A stretch of 64,000 nt of DNA from Halorubellus sp034808145 (GTDB lineage Archaea > Halobacteriota > Halobacteria > Halobacteriales > Natrialbaceae): assembly GCF_034808145.1 (NCBI RefSeq), contig NZ_JAXHGM010000003.1, positions 248,001 to 312,000 on the forward strand. The letters run 5' to 3'. The notes beneath the pieces were generated by a model. It worked only from the letters and a program-made list of their open reading frames with translations. It did not search any database and was not told the DNA's origin. Numbering within the stretch: the first letter of the stretch is position 1; each line of letters opens with the position of its first letter. The position numbers and the translations under genes were made by a program. This document shows positions 46,714-55,476 of the stretch, piece after piece.

Positions 46714-47624
46714 GACGCGGCCTCCCCCACGATGCCCGTGGGACGTGCGAGGAGCACGACGACCATGATGACGAACGCGACGGCGTTCGCGTACTCGATA
46801 CCGATGGGGATGCCGACGTCAGAGAGCAGCGGCGTCATCTGGTTGATCATCCCGATGAGGAACCCGCCGAGCATCGCGCCGTAGACGGAGCCGATGCCGC
46901 CGAGGATGACCGCGGCGAACACGACGAGCAGGATGTCGAACCCCATCCGGGGCGACAGCTGGTTGAACAACCCGAGGAAGCCGCCGCCGGCGCCGGCGAG
47001 CCCGGCGCCGATGATCCAGGTCCAGATCTCGATGCGGTTCGTGCGGATACCGGAGACGCGCGCCAGGTCCGGGTTGTCGGCGGTCGCGCGCATCTTCCGG
47101 CCGAGGTCGGTGTACTGCAGGAGCGTGTGCAGGCCGGCGACGAGCACGACCGCGGACCCGACGATGGCGACGTCGTGCAGCGTCACGCGGACGCCGTACG
47201 GGATGAGCCACTCGATGGGGCGCAGGACCTGGATGCCGAACTCGGTGAAGTCCGCGCCGAACCCGAGCCGTATCGTCGCCCGGTAGACGAACGCCACCCC
47301 GATGCTCGTGATGAGGAGTCCGATGGAGTCCAGGTCTATCGGCTCGTAGATCACCTTGTGCGTGACGACCGCGACGAGCGCCGCGACGACGACCCCGACG
47401 AGTAACGCGACAAAGAACCCGTAGGGGATGCCGAGGACGACGCCGCCGAGCGTGCCGACGGCGCCGAACGTGACGAGGGTCGCGTACGCGCCGACGGTCA
47501 TCGTGTCGCCGTGCGCGAAGTTCGCGAAGTTCGCGATGCTGTACACGAGCGAGAGCCCGATGCTCGCGAGGACGATGATGCTACTGAACACCAACCCGTT
47601 CGCAGCGTATTCGAGAACGGACAT
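46710..47624 (-). CDS. livH: Branched-chain amino acid ABC transporter permease LivH
   Basis: The 304-residue protein has about eight helices and LivH motifs (IGLSLVYSIANFANFAHGD at the N-terminus; GIRTNRIEIWTWIIGAGLAGAGG in the middle). It lies 13 bases after the substrate-binding protein and overlaps livM by four bases, so the permease, ATPases and binding protein are one transcript. Confidence 0.92.
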   Translation of the reverse strand: MSVLEYAANGLVFSSIIVLASIGLSLVYSIANFANFAHGDTMTVGAYATLVTFGAVGTLGGVVLGIPYGFFVALLVGVVVAALVAVVTHKVIYEPIDLDSIGLLITSIGVAFVYRATIRLGFGADFTEFGIQVLRPIEWLIPYGVRVTLHDVAIVGSAVVLVAGLHTLLQYTDLGRKMRATADNPDLARVSGIRTNRIEIWTWIIGAGLAGAGGGFLGLFNQLSPRMGFDILLVVFAAVILGGIGSVYGAMLGGFLIGMINQMTPLLSDVGIPIGIEYANAVAFVIMVVVLLARPTGIVGEAAS

Positions 47625-47637
47625 TGTCGGAGGGGTG

Positions 47638-48948
47638 TTACTCCGAGGAGATGGTGCCCGTCGTGACGTACTCGTGGTCCTCGACGGTGAATATCTGGAG
47701 GAACCCGGCGGGGTCCCCGTTCTCGTCGAAGTCGATGGGGCCGGACACGCCCTGGTAGTCGATGTCGGACGCGGAGCCGTCCTCGCCGAGGACCTCCACC
47801 GCTTCCGCGTACGTCGAGACCTGTTCGCCTTCTGGGCGCGTCACGTCGCGAACGGTGTCCTGGAGTGCGCTCGGCGAGAAGTCGCTCGCGGTGTGGATGG
47901 CGAGCGCTGCCGTGATGATGCAGTCGTACGCGTACGCGGACCACGCCGTCGGCGCGCTCCCGTGTTCGTCCTCGAACCGCGAGGCGAACTGCTGGTAGTT
48001 GTCCTGGTCGATGGCGGCGCTCGGCGCGACGACCTTCATGCCGCTGAGGCTGCCTTCGGGCGTGTTGTTCAGGACTTCGGGGCCTTTCACGGAGTCGGCG
48101 CCGTAGAACTGCGCCTCGTACCCGCTCGAGTACGCTTCCTGCGCCATCGTCGTGAACTCCGGCTGGTACGTGATGAACAGCCAGGCGTCCGCGCCGGAGT
48201 TCGCCATCCCGGAGACGACGCTGGAGTACGACGACTGTCCCTGGTCGTGGCTCTGGTTGTACGCGACGTCGCCGTCCCACGCCTCGGTGAACGCGTCCGT
48301 GATGCCCTGGCCGTAGTCGTTGTTGATCCACGTGATCGCGACCGAGTCGTGGCCGTCGTCGGCCATGATGTCCGCGAGCGCGCCGGACTGCACGCGACCG
48401 GTCGGACTCATCCGGAGGAGGCCCGAGAAGTCGCTGAGTGCGGGACTCGTGGAGTTCTGACTGAGCTGGACGACGTCCGTGTTCTGGATGACGGACTGGT
48501 AGATCGCCAGCGAGACGCCGGAGCCGACGGCGCCGACGACGAACGGGACCTCGTCCTGGTTCACGAGCTTCTGTGCGGCGGAGACGCCCGCCTGACTCTG
48601 GGACTGGGAGTCCTCGACGATTATCTCGAGGTCGCGGCCGCCGATACCTTCGGCGTTGACGTCGGCGAGCGCGAGGTCCTTCCCGCGCTGGTTGCGCTGC
48701 CCGAACGCGGACAGCGACCCGGTGACGGAGTCGACCATCCCGATCTGGTACGGGCCCATGCTCCCGCCGTCGCCACCGTCGCCACCGTCGTCGCCGTCGC
48801 CGCCATCGCCGCCGCCGTCTCCCCCGTCGCCTTCGGTCTCGGTCTCTTCTGTCGAGGTGACACAGCCGGCGAGCAGTCCGATACTGCCGACGCCCACGCC
48901 CTTCAGTACGTCTCTGCGAACCTTTCCGCGCTTGTCATCAGGTGCCAT
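47638..48948 (-). CDS. Branched-chain amino acid ABC transporter substrate-binding lipoprotein
   Basis: The 436-residue protein has a twin-arginine lipoprotein signal (KVRRDVLKGVGVGSIGLLAGC), then a Gly/Asp-rich linker, then a type I periplasmic-binding fold (YQIGMVDSVTGSLSAFGQRN). The lipobox cysteine would anchor it to the outer face next to LivHM. Substrate could be leucine, isoleucine, valine or an amide. The start is the ATG at 48948 (MAPDDKRG). It is the first gene of the minus-strand liv unit. Confidence 0.9.
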   Translation of the reverse strand: MAPDDKRGKVRRDVLKGVGVGSIGLLAGCVTSTEETETEGDGGDGGGDGGDGDDGGDGGDGGSMGPYQIGMVDSVTGSLSAFGQRNQRGKDLALADVNAEGIGGRDLEIIVEDSQSQSQAGVSAAQKLVNQDEVPFVVGAVGSGVSLAIYQSVIQNTDVVQLSQNSTSPALSDFSGLLRMSPTGRVQSGALADIMADDGHDSVAITWINNDYGQGITDAFTEAWDGDVAYNQSHDQGQSSYSSVVSGMANSGADAWLFITYQPEFTTMAQEAYSSGYEAQFYGADSVKGPEVLNNTPEGSLSGMKVVAPSAAIDQDNYQQFASRFEDEHGSAPTAWSAYAYDCIITAALAIHTASDFSPSALQDTVRDVTRPEGEQVSTYAEAVEVLGEDGSASDIDYQGVSGPIDFDENGDPAGFLQIFTVEDHEYVTTGTISSE

Positions 48949-49128
48949 AGCGGTATGCAGATTCAATTATGAACTATAGGCCTATAGTACCGCCCGACCA
49001 TGGTCGGAATCTCGCGAAAATCGCCGGAGGACGGCGGTAAACGCCCGTGAACGTTATTTACTGAAGCCTCCGGCTTGAAACGGCTGGTCGGGTACCCCTA
49101 TACCTCGACACGGCCATCGTGTTCGTGC
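48949..49128. promoter_or_regulatory. Divergent promoter region of liv operon and proline dehydrogenase
   Basis: Two perfect 14-bp palindromes lie 6 bases apart: CTATAGGCCTATAG (48974-48987) and CCGACCATGGTCGG (48994-49007). The first overlaps the likely TATA element of the liv operon, about 30 bases from its start. A TATA-like TTATTTAC near 49053-49060 could serve proline dehydrogenase. One regulator could control both genes. Confidence 0.65.
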
Positions 49129-49965
49129 ATGATCCCGCCGATTGCGAGTAACTTCGTCGCGGGGAAGACGCCCGCGACCGCACTCGACCACGCGGCCGAG
49201 ACGAACCGTGACGACGTCTCCGTCATCCTGAACCTCCTCGGCGAGCACTATCACGACCGCGAGCCCGCCGACGCGGACGCTGACGCCTACATCTCGCTCG
49301 CGAAGGACCTCGCAGCGAGCGACGTCGACGGTTGCGTCTCGGTGAAACCCAGTCAGATCGGGTTGGGTATCCGCGACGAGGTGTTCGAGGAGAACCTCGC
49401 GCGGATCGTCGAGGCCGCCACCGAACGCGGCGTCTTCGTCTGGATCGACATGGAGGACCACGAGACGACGGACGTCACGCTCGACGCGTTCGAACGGCAC
49501 GCGCTCGAAACTGACGGGAACGTCGGCGTCTGCATCCAGGCGAACCTCAAGCGCACGAGCGACGACCTGGAACGGCTCGCGGGGCTCCCGGGGAAGGTCC
49601 GGCTCGTGAAGGGCGCGTACGACGAGCCGAAGTCGGTCGCGTACACGGACAAGGCTCGCGTCGACGAGTCCTACCGGGAGCTCATCGCGTACGCGTTCGA
49701 GCACTTCGAGGACGGCGTCGCTGTCGGGAGTCACGACCCGGCGATGATAGAGCACGCTCGCGACCTCCACGAGGAGCACGGGACGCCGTACGAGATCCAG
49801 ATGCTGATGGGCGTGCGGGAGGACGCACAGCGCGACCTCGCTGCAGAGGGCGTCGACGTCTACCAGTACGTGCCGTACGGGAGCAAGTGGATGCAGTACT
49901 TCTACCGGCGGGTGCGCGAGCGCAAGGAGAACCTCCTGTTCGCGGCACGTGCCGTGCTGACGTGA
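49129..49965 (+). CDS. Proline dehydrogenase
   Basis: This FAD enzyme oxidises proline to pyrroline-5-carboxylate. The 278-residue TIM-barrel protein has the family motifs LVKGAYDEPK, EIQMLMGVRED and YVPYGSKWMQYFYRRVRERKEN at the C-terminus, the last forming the flavin/substrate site. It is the monofunctional short form. The ATG at 49129 matches the start of the family. It diverges from the liv unit, which suits a shared amino-acid catabolic control. Confidence 0.92.
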   Translation: MIPPIASNFVAGKTPATALDHAAETNRDDVSVILNLLGEHYHDREPADADADAYISLAKDLAASDVDGCVSVKPSQIGLGIRDEVFEENLARIVEAATERGVFVWIDMEDHETTDVTLDAFERHALETDGNVGVCIQANLKRTSDDLERLAGLPGKVRLVKGAYDEPKSVAYTDKARVDESYRELIAYAFEHFEDGVAVGSHDPAMIEHARDLHEEHGTPYEIQMLMGVREDAQRDLAAEGVDVYQYVPYGSKWMQYFYRRVRERKENLLFAARAVLT

Positions 49966-50119
49966 CGTGTGGGTAATGCCAGCGGATAGCTGTTGAGGGA
50001 TTCGACCGGAGGGGAACTGCCACCCGGTGGTACCGCCGTCTCCGAATTCTCACTCTGTGAAAACCGGTTAACAGTTCAAAGTTGCAGTCTCTAAGTAGCC
50101 CGGAATCTTGCTGTTGGGT

Positions 50120-50347
50120 ATGAACCCGATTCACGACATCGTCACGGCGGTCGCGGACGCGACAGGTCAGTCGCACACGGAACTCCCCCCGCTCCTCGAC
50201 ACGATCGACCCGGACGCTGTCGTCGCGTTCGTCGACTCGGCGGCGGACGACGCCACCCTCGCGTTCGAGTACTGCGACCATCGCGTCACGGTCGGCGGGA
50301 ACGGCGCCGTCGAGACGAAGGCGGTCAGCGAACCGGTACTGGACTGA
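50120..50347 (+). CDS. HalOD1 output domain protein
   Basis: The 75-residue protein consists of a single HalOD1 domain: LPPLLDTIDPDAVVAFVDSA, then a beta hairpin ending HRVTVGGNGAVE. HalOD1 domains are haloarchaeal output or sensing modules of unknown ligand, often stand-alone. It lies between proline dehydrogenase and the iron operon, with about 150 bases before it. Confidence 0.75.
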   Translation: MNPIHDIVTAVADATGQSHTELPPLLDTIDPDAVVAFVDSAADDATLAFEYCDHRVTVGGNGAVETKAVSEPVLD

Positions 50348-50689
50348 CGGAGACGCCCCGGACCGCGTCCCACGTCTCTCTGCTCCACGCTCGACGCACT
50401 CCGGGACTCCGTCGGACGCAGTGCCGCTACGGGACTGACTCGGGTTTCCCCAGCGACCGACCGCTGAACGACGGCTTCGGACGTCACTCCCCGGCGTGTT
50501 CTCGCCGCCCCTCGCGTCGAACCACGATACTGGTTGTCGACGGCGTTCGGTGTGCTTGCGGTCGACGGCGTTCGGTGCTACCGGCGCTTGGGCGGCCGAC
50601 CGATTGTCGAACCGACGCCGGTCGCATCGTCGCACCGTGGTCGCCGCTGCCGATTCGACGTTCTGCCCGTGCGTCGAGCGCTCCGAAGG
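50348..50689. other. Intergenic region before the iron operon
   Basis: No gene is supported. A 17-bp direct repeat (GTCGACGGCGTTCGGTG) occurs at 50536-50552 and 50561-50577, 25 bases apart. The operators of the next gene begin at 50690. Confidence 0.5.
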
Positions 50690-50745
50690 TTTAGGCCGGT
50701 CTAAAAATCGAAAGCCATTTATTTGTTTAGGTTGGCCTAAATCGT
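50690..50745 (+). promoter_or_regulatory. Double DtxR/SirR-like iron operator around the promoter
   Basis: TTTAGGCCGGTCTAAA (50690-50705) and TTTAGGTTGGCCTAAA (50726-50741) are two near-palindromes with TTTAG/CTAAA arms, flanking a TATA-like ATTTATTTG at about 50718-50726. The start ATG is at 50746, so the transcript is probably leaderless and the second box covers the start site. TTAGG-N-CCTAA boxes are the type bound by haloarchaeal DtxR/SirR/Idr iron repressors. That iron is the signal is an inference strengthened by the FecCD genes downstream. Confidence 0.78.
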
Positions 50746-51339
50746 ATGAGCGACGGAGACAACTCTTCGACCGCGACCGCGTCACCGACATCGTCGCGGA
50801 GGACGTCCGAGATGGCCGCGACCGACGACACCGACGACGCCGACGGCGGTGACGCGACCGATGGCGCCGGCGGCGGAACGGCCACCGTCGACGCGGGCGC
50901 GACGGTCCGGATGGCTCGCGAGACGATCGCCGACCTCGCGACCGACGGCGGCACGTTCGCCGTCGCCGGGAAGGAGACGGGCGTCAGCCCCGACCCGGTG
51001 TCGTCGGTCGCGTTCGAGACGTACGAGGCCGCGGAGCGCGCGGCCGACGCGGCGGCGCGGTATCGTGCAGCGATGCGGGACGTCGACCCGGACCTCCCCG
51101 CGTACGACCTCGTCGTCTGCGAGCGCCGGACGGACGCGGTGGAGCTCGCGACCGTTCGCGAGTCCACGGACGAGCGGCGCGGGAACGGCGTCCCGCGCGC
51201 TCGTCAGACCGTCACCGTGACCGGCGACCGACGAGACGAGTGGCTGCGCGTCGAGAACGCCCCGCTCGTCCATCTCTCCGGGCCCGAGTCGCTCCTCGAC
51301 GACGAGCTCGTCACCAGACAACTGCAGTCCAAGCTCTGA
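50746..51339 (+). CDS. Iron-operon-linked small protein A
   Basis: The 197-residue protein has a ~50-residue acidic Ser/Thr/Asp N-terminus, then a domain of about 75 residues: FAVAGKETGVSPDP, AAARYRAAMRDVDPDLPAYDLVVCERR. The same domain recurs in the small protein at the end of the operon (54653-54931), so the two are paralogues. I know no function. It is the first gene after the iron-type operators and probably cytoplasmic (no signal). Confidence 0.7.
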   Translation: MSDGDNSSTATASPTSSRRTSEMAATDDTDDADGGDATDGAGGGTATVDAGATVRMARETIADLATDGGTFAVAGKETGVSPDPVSSVAFETYEAAERAADAAARYRAAMRDVDPDLPAYDLVVCERRTDAVELATVRESTDERRGNGVPRARQTVTVTGDRRDEWLRVENAPLVHLSGPESLLDDELVTRQLQSKL

Positions 51340-51341
51340 CC

Positions 51342-52502
51342 ATGACGGACTCGACCCCCGGCGCGGCTTCGGACGCCACCGGAACGACGGGCGATGGGAC
51401 GGACGCTGCGGACGTGGTCGTCGTCGGCGGCGGTCCAGCCGGGTCGGCCGCGGCGGTGTTCGCGGCACGGTACGGGCTGGAGACGGTCGTCTTCGACCGC
51501 GGGAGCTCGGCGCTCCGGCGGTGCGCGTACCTCGAGAACTACCTCGGGTTCCCCGGCGGCGTCGACGTCGACGTCTTCCACGACCTCATGCACGCGCACG
51601 TCGCCGAGATGGGCGCGCGCCGCGTCGAGGAGCTCGTCGACGCGGTCGAGCCACTCCCCGAAGACGACGCTGAGCGCGGCGCCGGTGACGATGCGGACGG
51701 CGACGCGGACGACGGTGCGGGCGATGTGGATGGCGGACGCGTTGAGGGCTGTGACGACGCTCGCTTCCGCGTTCGAACGCAGGAGGGAACGACCGTCCTG
51801 GCGACCGACGTCGTCGCGGCCGCGTGGTACGACGGCTCGTACCTGCGGCCGCTCTCGGCGGACGCCGACGGCGAGCTGTTCGTCGAGCACGAGCACCACG
51901 GCGAGGCCGAGGAGCGTTTCGACCCGGCGTACGCGGACGACGACGGCCGGACGCCCATCGACGGGCTGTACGTCGCGTCGCCGTCGGCGGCACGGAGCGC
52001 GCAGGCCATCGTCGCGGCGGGGAACGGCGCGTACGTCGCACGAGCGCTCATCGAGGACCGGCGTCGCGACCGCGGCCTCACCGGCGGCGTCGCGCCCGAG
52101 TACGACTGGCTCCGGCGGGCGAGCGAGTTCACCGGCGAGTGGGCCGAGCGCGACCGGTGGCGGGAGTGGTTCGAGAACGAGCTCGCGGACGACCACGACC
52201 TCGACGACGACGACGCCGTCGCCGACCTCCGCGACGGCTACGTCGAGGAGGCGTTCGAGACCTGCGTCGACGAATCCGAGGCGACCGAGCGCGCGGCCGA
52301 CGGGCTCGCGACGTTCGTCGACGTGGTCGGCGTGGACCGAGTCGTCGAAGCGATCGACGTCGACCGGCTCGTCGAGGCCGCGGGTACCGATGCGGTTCTC
52401 GACGCGGTGGACGACGAGACGATCCGGCGGCGAGCGAGCGTGGACGACCCCGGGAGCGAGCCGGTCACGGACGGGACCGCGTTCACGGAGGGTGGTGAGT
52501 AG
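51342..52502 (+). CDS. FAD/NAD(P)-binding protein, thioredoxin-reductase-like
   Basis: The 386-residue protein has an N-terminal FAD-binding DVVVVGGGPAGSAAAVFAARYG and a distal FAD motif near TPIDGLYVASPSAARSAQAI. The NAD(P) domain and the CxxC of thioredoxin reductase are not visible between them, and the C-terminal ~130 residues are a helical, acidic extension. It could reduce a ferric chelate or handle a siderophore; this is inferred from its place between iron-regulated genes. Confidence 0.8.
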   Translation: MTDSTPGAASDATGTTGDGTDAADVVVVGGGPAGSAAAVFAARYGLETVVFDRGSSALRRCAYLENYLGFPGGVDVDVFHDLMHAHVAEMGARRVEELVDAVEPLPEDDAERGAGDDADGDADDGAGDVDGGRVEGCDDARFRVRTQEGTTVLATDVVAAAWYDGSYLRPLSADADGELFVEHEHHGEAEERFDPAYADDDGRTPIDGLYVASPSAARSAQAIVAAGNGAYVARALIEDRRRDRGLTGGVAPEYDWLRRASEFTGEWAERDRWREWFENELADDHDLDDDDAVADLRDGYVEEAFETCVDESEATERAADGLATFVDVVGVDRVVEAIDVDRLVEAAGTDAVLDAVDDETIRRRASVDDPGSEPVTDGTAFTEGGE

Positions 52503-52504
52503 TC

Positions 52505-53680
52505 GTGGCGAGCGAGACGCGGACCAGTGGCGAGCGAACGGGAGACGGGACGGGTTACCTCTCGTGGCTCGACGGCTCGCTCCTGTCGCTGTGCGCCGCG
52601 AGCACCGCCGTCGTCGTCCTCGGTGGGCTCCTGCAGGTGAGTTTCGGAGCGTTCTCGATGACGCTCGTGGAGGCGTGGAAGGCCGTGTTCGACCCGGGCG
52701 TGCTGTTCGACCTGCGTGCGTGGGAGGTGTTCCTGCTCGGTGGGAGCCTCGACACGTCGGCGCTCCTGAACCCGCTCGCGTGGGACTCGCTCGTCGTGCC
52801 GGCGGACCTCCCGGAGATGAGCAAGCAGAGCCTCATCGTCTGGAACATCCGGATGCCGCGCGTGCTCGTCGCGGTCGTCGTCGGCGCGAACCTCGCGGTC
52901 TCGGGCGCGATCTTCCAGGCGGTCACGCGCAACGAGCTCGCGAGCCCGTTCATCCTCGGCGTCTCCTCGGGTGCCGGACTCGCCATCCTCCTCACGCTCG
53001 TCGTGTTCTCCGGGCTGTCGACCGTCCTCCCGCTGATCGCGGCCGCCGGCGGTGCGCTGGCGTTCCTCGTCGTGTACGCGATCGCGTGGAAGAACGGCAC
53101 GAGTCCCGTGCGGCTCGTGCTCGCCGGCGTCATCGTCGGCACCATCTTCCAGTCGTTCCAGACGGCGTTGTTCTTCTTCGCTGACGACATCGGCGTCGTC
53201 CAGTCCGCGATCGCGTGGACGACGGGGTCGCTCACGGGCACGGACTGGGAGCAGGTGCGGATGGCGCTCCCGTGGACGATCGTCGCGCTCGGCGGGGCAT
53301 TCGTCGGCGCGCGCCAGCTGAACGTCCTCCTGCTCGGCGAGCGCACCGCGAACTCCCTCGGGATGAACGTGGAGAAGGTCCGGTTCGCGCTCTCCGGCGT
53401 CGCGGTGCTCGCGGCGGCGGCGAGCATCGCGGTCGCGGGCATCGTCGGGTTCGTCGGACTCATCGTCCCGCACGCGGTCCGGAACGTCGTCGGAAGCGAG
53501 TACAAGCGACTCGTCATCGGGTGCGCGTTCGCCGGGCCGGCGCTCATGGTCGCGGCGGACGTCGGCGCGCGACTCGCGCTCAGCCCGGTGCAGATACCGG
53601 TAGGTATCGTCACCGGCCTCGTCGGGGGGCCGTACTTCCTCTACCTGATGCGGAAACAGGAACGGCTGGGTGAGGTCTGA
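52505..53680 (+). CDS. FecCD family iron/siderophore/cobalamin ABC permease
   Basis: The 391-residue protein has about ten helices and the family motifs (RMPRVLVAVVVGANLAVSGAIFQAVTRNELASPFILGVSSGAG; VGFVGLIVPHAVRN). It begins with GTG at 52505, two bases after the stop of the oxidoreductase gene, and overlaps the ATPase gene by one base. An insertion near residues 60-95 separates the first two helices. With the next gene it makes an importer for iron-siderophore, haem or cobalamin. Confidence 0.9.
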   Translation: MASETRTSGERTGDGTGYLSWLDGSLLSLCAASTAVVVLGGLLQVSFGAFSMTLVEAWKAVFDPGVLFDLRAWEVFLLGGSLDTSALLNPLAWDSLVVPADLPEMSKQSLIVWNIRMPRVLVAVVVGANLAVSGAIFQAVTRNELASPFILGVSSGAGLAILLTLVVFSGLSTVLPLIAAAGGALAFLVVYAIAWKNGTSPVRLVLAGVIVGTIFQSFQTALFFFADDIGVVQSAIAWTTGSLTGTDWEQVRMALPWTIVALGGAFVGARQLNVLLLGERTANSLGMNVEKVRFALSGVAVLAAAASIAVAGIVGFVGLIVPHAVRNVVGSEYKRLVIGCAFAGPALMVAADVGARLALSPVQIPVGIVTGLVGGPYFLYLMRKQERLGEV

Positions 53681-54651
53681 TGTCGGGACATCGAACGACG
53701 CCCGAGGGCAGCGAGGACGCAGCGACCCGCGACGGAGCCGAGGACGCGACCGACGGGGCGTCTGGCGGCGCCGACGGTGCGGCCGAGGCGGCGTCGAGCG
53801 ACGCCACGGACGAGGTGCCGGCGGGCATCGACCTCGTCGGCGAGGACCTCGCCATCGGCTATCCGACGACCGACGAGCCGGTCGTCGAGGCCGAGCACGT
53901 GCTCCTGCCGGCGGGCGAGGTGACGGCGCTCGTCGGCCCGAACGGGAGCGGGAAGTCGACGCTCCTGAAGGCGATGGCGGACCAGCTGGCGCCCGAGAGC
54001 GGCCGGGTGCTCGTCGACGGCGAGGCGGTCGCGACGATGGACTCGAAGGCGCTCGCCCGCCGACTCGGGTTGCTCTCCCAGGAGAACGAGTCACCGGAGG
54101 GGCTGTCGGTCGAGGAGCTCGTGCTGCACGGCCGGTATCCGCATCGCGGGTTCTTCGAGTCCGTCACGGACGAGGATTACGCGGCCGTGGACCGCGCGAT
54201 CGACCTCGCTGGCGTCTCGCATCTCCGGGACGCGGCGCTCCGGAACCTCAGCGGCGGCCAGAAGCAACTCGCGTGGATCGCGATGGTGCTCGCACAGGAG
54301 ACGGACGTGCTCCTGCTCGACGAGCCGACGAACCACCTCGACCTCCATCACCAGCTGCGCGTGATGGACGTCGTGCAGACGCTGAACCGCGAGGAGGGAG
54401 TCACGGTTGGCGTCATCCTGCACGACGTCGGGCAGGCGGCGCGGTTCGCCGACAACCTCGTCGCGATGCACGACGGCGAGCTCTACGACTGGGGGCCGCC
54501 GGACGACGTCGTCACCGAGGAACTTCTCGCGGACGTCTTCCACGTCGACGCGACCGTCGACCACGGGAGTCCGACGGGCCCGCACATCTCGCCGCACGCC
54601 GCGCTCGACGTCGACGAGCCCGACGACGCCGTCGACGGCGTGGGGGAGTGA
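53680..54651 (+). CDS. Iron-type ABC transporter ATP-binding protein
   Basis: The 323-residue protein has Walker A GPNGSGKST, the FecE-type RRLGLLSQENESPEGLSVEELVLHGRYPH, signature LSGGQKQLAW and Walker B VLLLDEPTNHLD. An acidic Asp/Ala-rich N-terminus (~45 residues) precedes the ABC core. It forms the importer with the FecCD permease. No substrate-binding protein is encoded next to it in this window. Confidence 0.9.
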   Translation: MSGHRTTPEGSEDAATRDGAEDATDGASGGADGAAEAASSDATDEVPAGIDLVGEDLAIGYPTTDEPVVEAEHVLLPAGEVTALVGPNGSGKSTLLKAMADQLAPESGRVLVDGEAVATMDSKALARRLGLLSQENESPEGLSVEELVLHGRYPHRGFFESVTDEDYAAVDRAIDLAGVSHLRDAALRNLSGGQKQLAWIAMVLAQETDVLLLDEPTNHLDLHHQLRVMDVVQTLNREEGVTVGVILHDVGQAARFADNLVAMHDGELYDWGPPDDVVTEELLADVFHVDATVDHGSPTGPHISPHAALDVDEPDDAVDGVGE

Positions 54652-54652
54652 G

Positions 54653-54931
54653 ATGGCTGCGACCGCCAACTCGTCGCCGGGCTCGCCGTCGCTGTGCTCG
54701 CTGCGTCGCCGCGTGGAAGCGCTCGCCGCTCCCGATGGCGCGTTCGTCGTCGCTACCGTGGACACCGGTATCCGACCCGTTCCCGCCGCTGGCCTGCGGT
54801 TCGACTCGCCCGGTGCCGCTCGCGAGGCCGCAGCGCTCACCGAAGCCTACCGGCGCGCGCTCCGACGCTACGACTCGCGGCTCCCGCGGTACGACGTCGT
54901 CGCGCGACGCGATTCCTGCAGTCGCCGCTGA
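54653..54931 (+). CDS. Iron-operon-linked small protein B
   Basis: This 92-residue paralogue of the domain in the operon's first gene has AFVVATVDTGIRPVPA, EAYRRALRRYDSRLPRYDVVARRD. It lacks the long acidic N-terminus. It starts one base after the ATPase stop, so it is the last gene of the operon. Two copies bracketing the transporter suggest a partner or chaperone-like role; unproven. Confidence 0.72.
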   Translation: MAATANSSPGSPSLCSLRRRVEALAAPDGAFVVATVDTGIRPVPAAGLRFDSPGAAREAAALTEAYRRALRRYDSRLPRYDVVARRDSCSRR

Positions 54932-54978
54932 CCGACGGACCCGAACGAACTTCATCGTGGCCTGATAGGCAAGGAGTG

Positions 54979-55446
54979 ATGGTCGCGCTCGTCTCGCCGC
55001 TCGCCGTCGCCGTGCTCGCGGATTTGGCGCTCCTGCTGTGCTGGACGGCCGGCCTGTTCTGGCGGTACGGTCGCGGCGTCGACTGGTCGTTCCTGCGCTC
55101 GCCGTTCGACTCGCGGTACGGCGCCGTCGCTGCCGTCTTCGGACTCTACCTCCTCCTCGCACTCCTCACGCACGCGGCGTTCTGGCTCACGCCGGTGTCG
55201 AGCGAGTTCGCGCCTAGCGACGTCCTCATGGCGACCGCGTCCCTTGGCATCGGCCTGTTCTTCCTGGTCGGCTACGGCGGGATGTATCCGGACGTCGACG
55301 AGCTAGCGGCTGCGGGGGACGCGACCACGAGCGTGGCGGCGGAGCGGTTCTTCCAGGTCTGGATTCGCGGCATCGGATGGACCTTCCTGACGGTGGCGTC
55401 GACGAGCGTCCTCGTGCCCCGGGCGTTCGGGCCGGTCGTCTGGTGA
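54979..55446 (+). CDS. Small membrane protein, four helices
   Basis: The 155-residue protein has about four hydrophobic segments (residues ~5-25, 50-70, 85-103, 130-150) and no recognised domain. A strong ribosome-binding sequence AAGGAG stands just before GTGATG; the ATG at 54979 is taken as start. It is 47 bases after the iron operon and convergent with the next regulator gene, so may be a read-through member. Confidence 0.6.
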   Translation: MVALVSPLAVAVLADLALLLCWTAGLFWRYGRGVDWSFLRSPFDSRYGAVAAVFGLYLLLALLTHAAFWLTPVSSEFAPSDVLMATASLGIGLFFLVGYGGMYPDVDELAAAGDATTSVAAERFFQVWIRGIGWTFLTVASTSVLVPRAFGPVVW

Positions 55447-55476
55447 GAATGGAACGACTGCAGCGAGGACCCCGAC

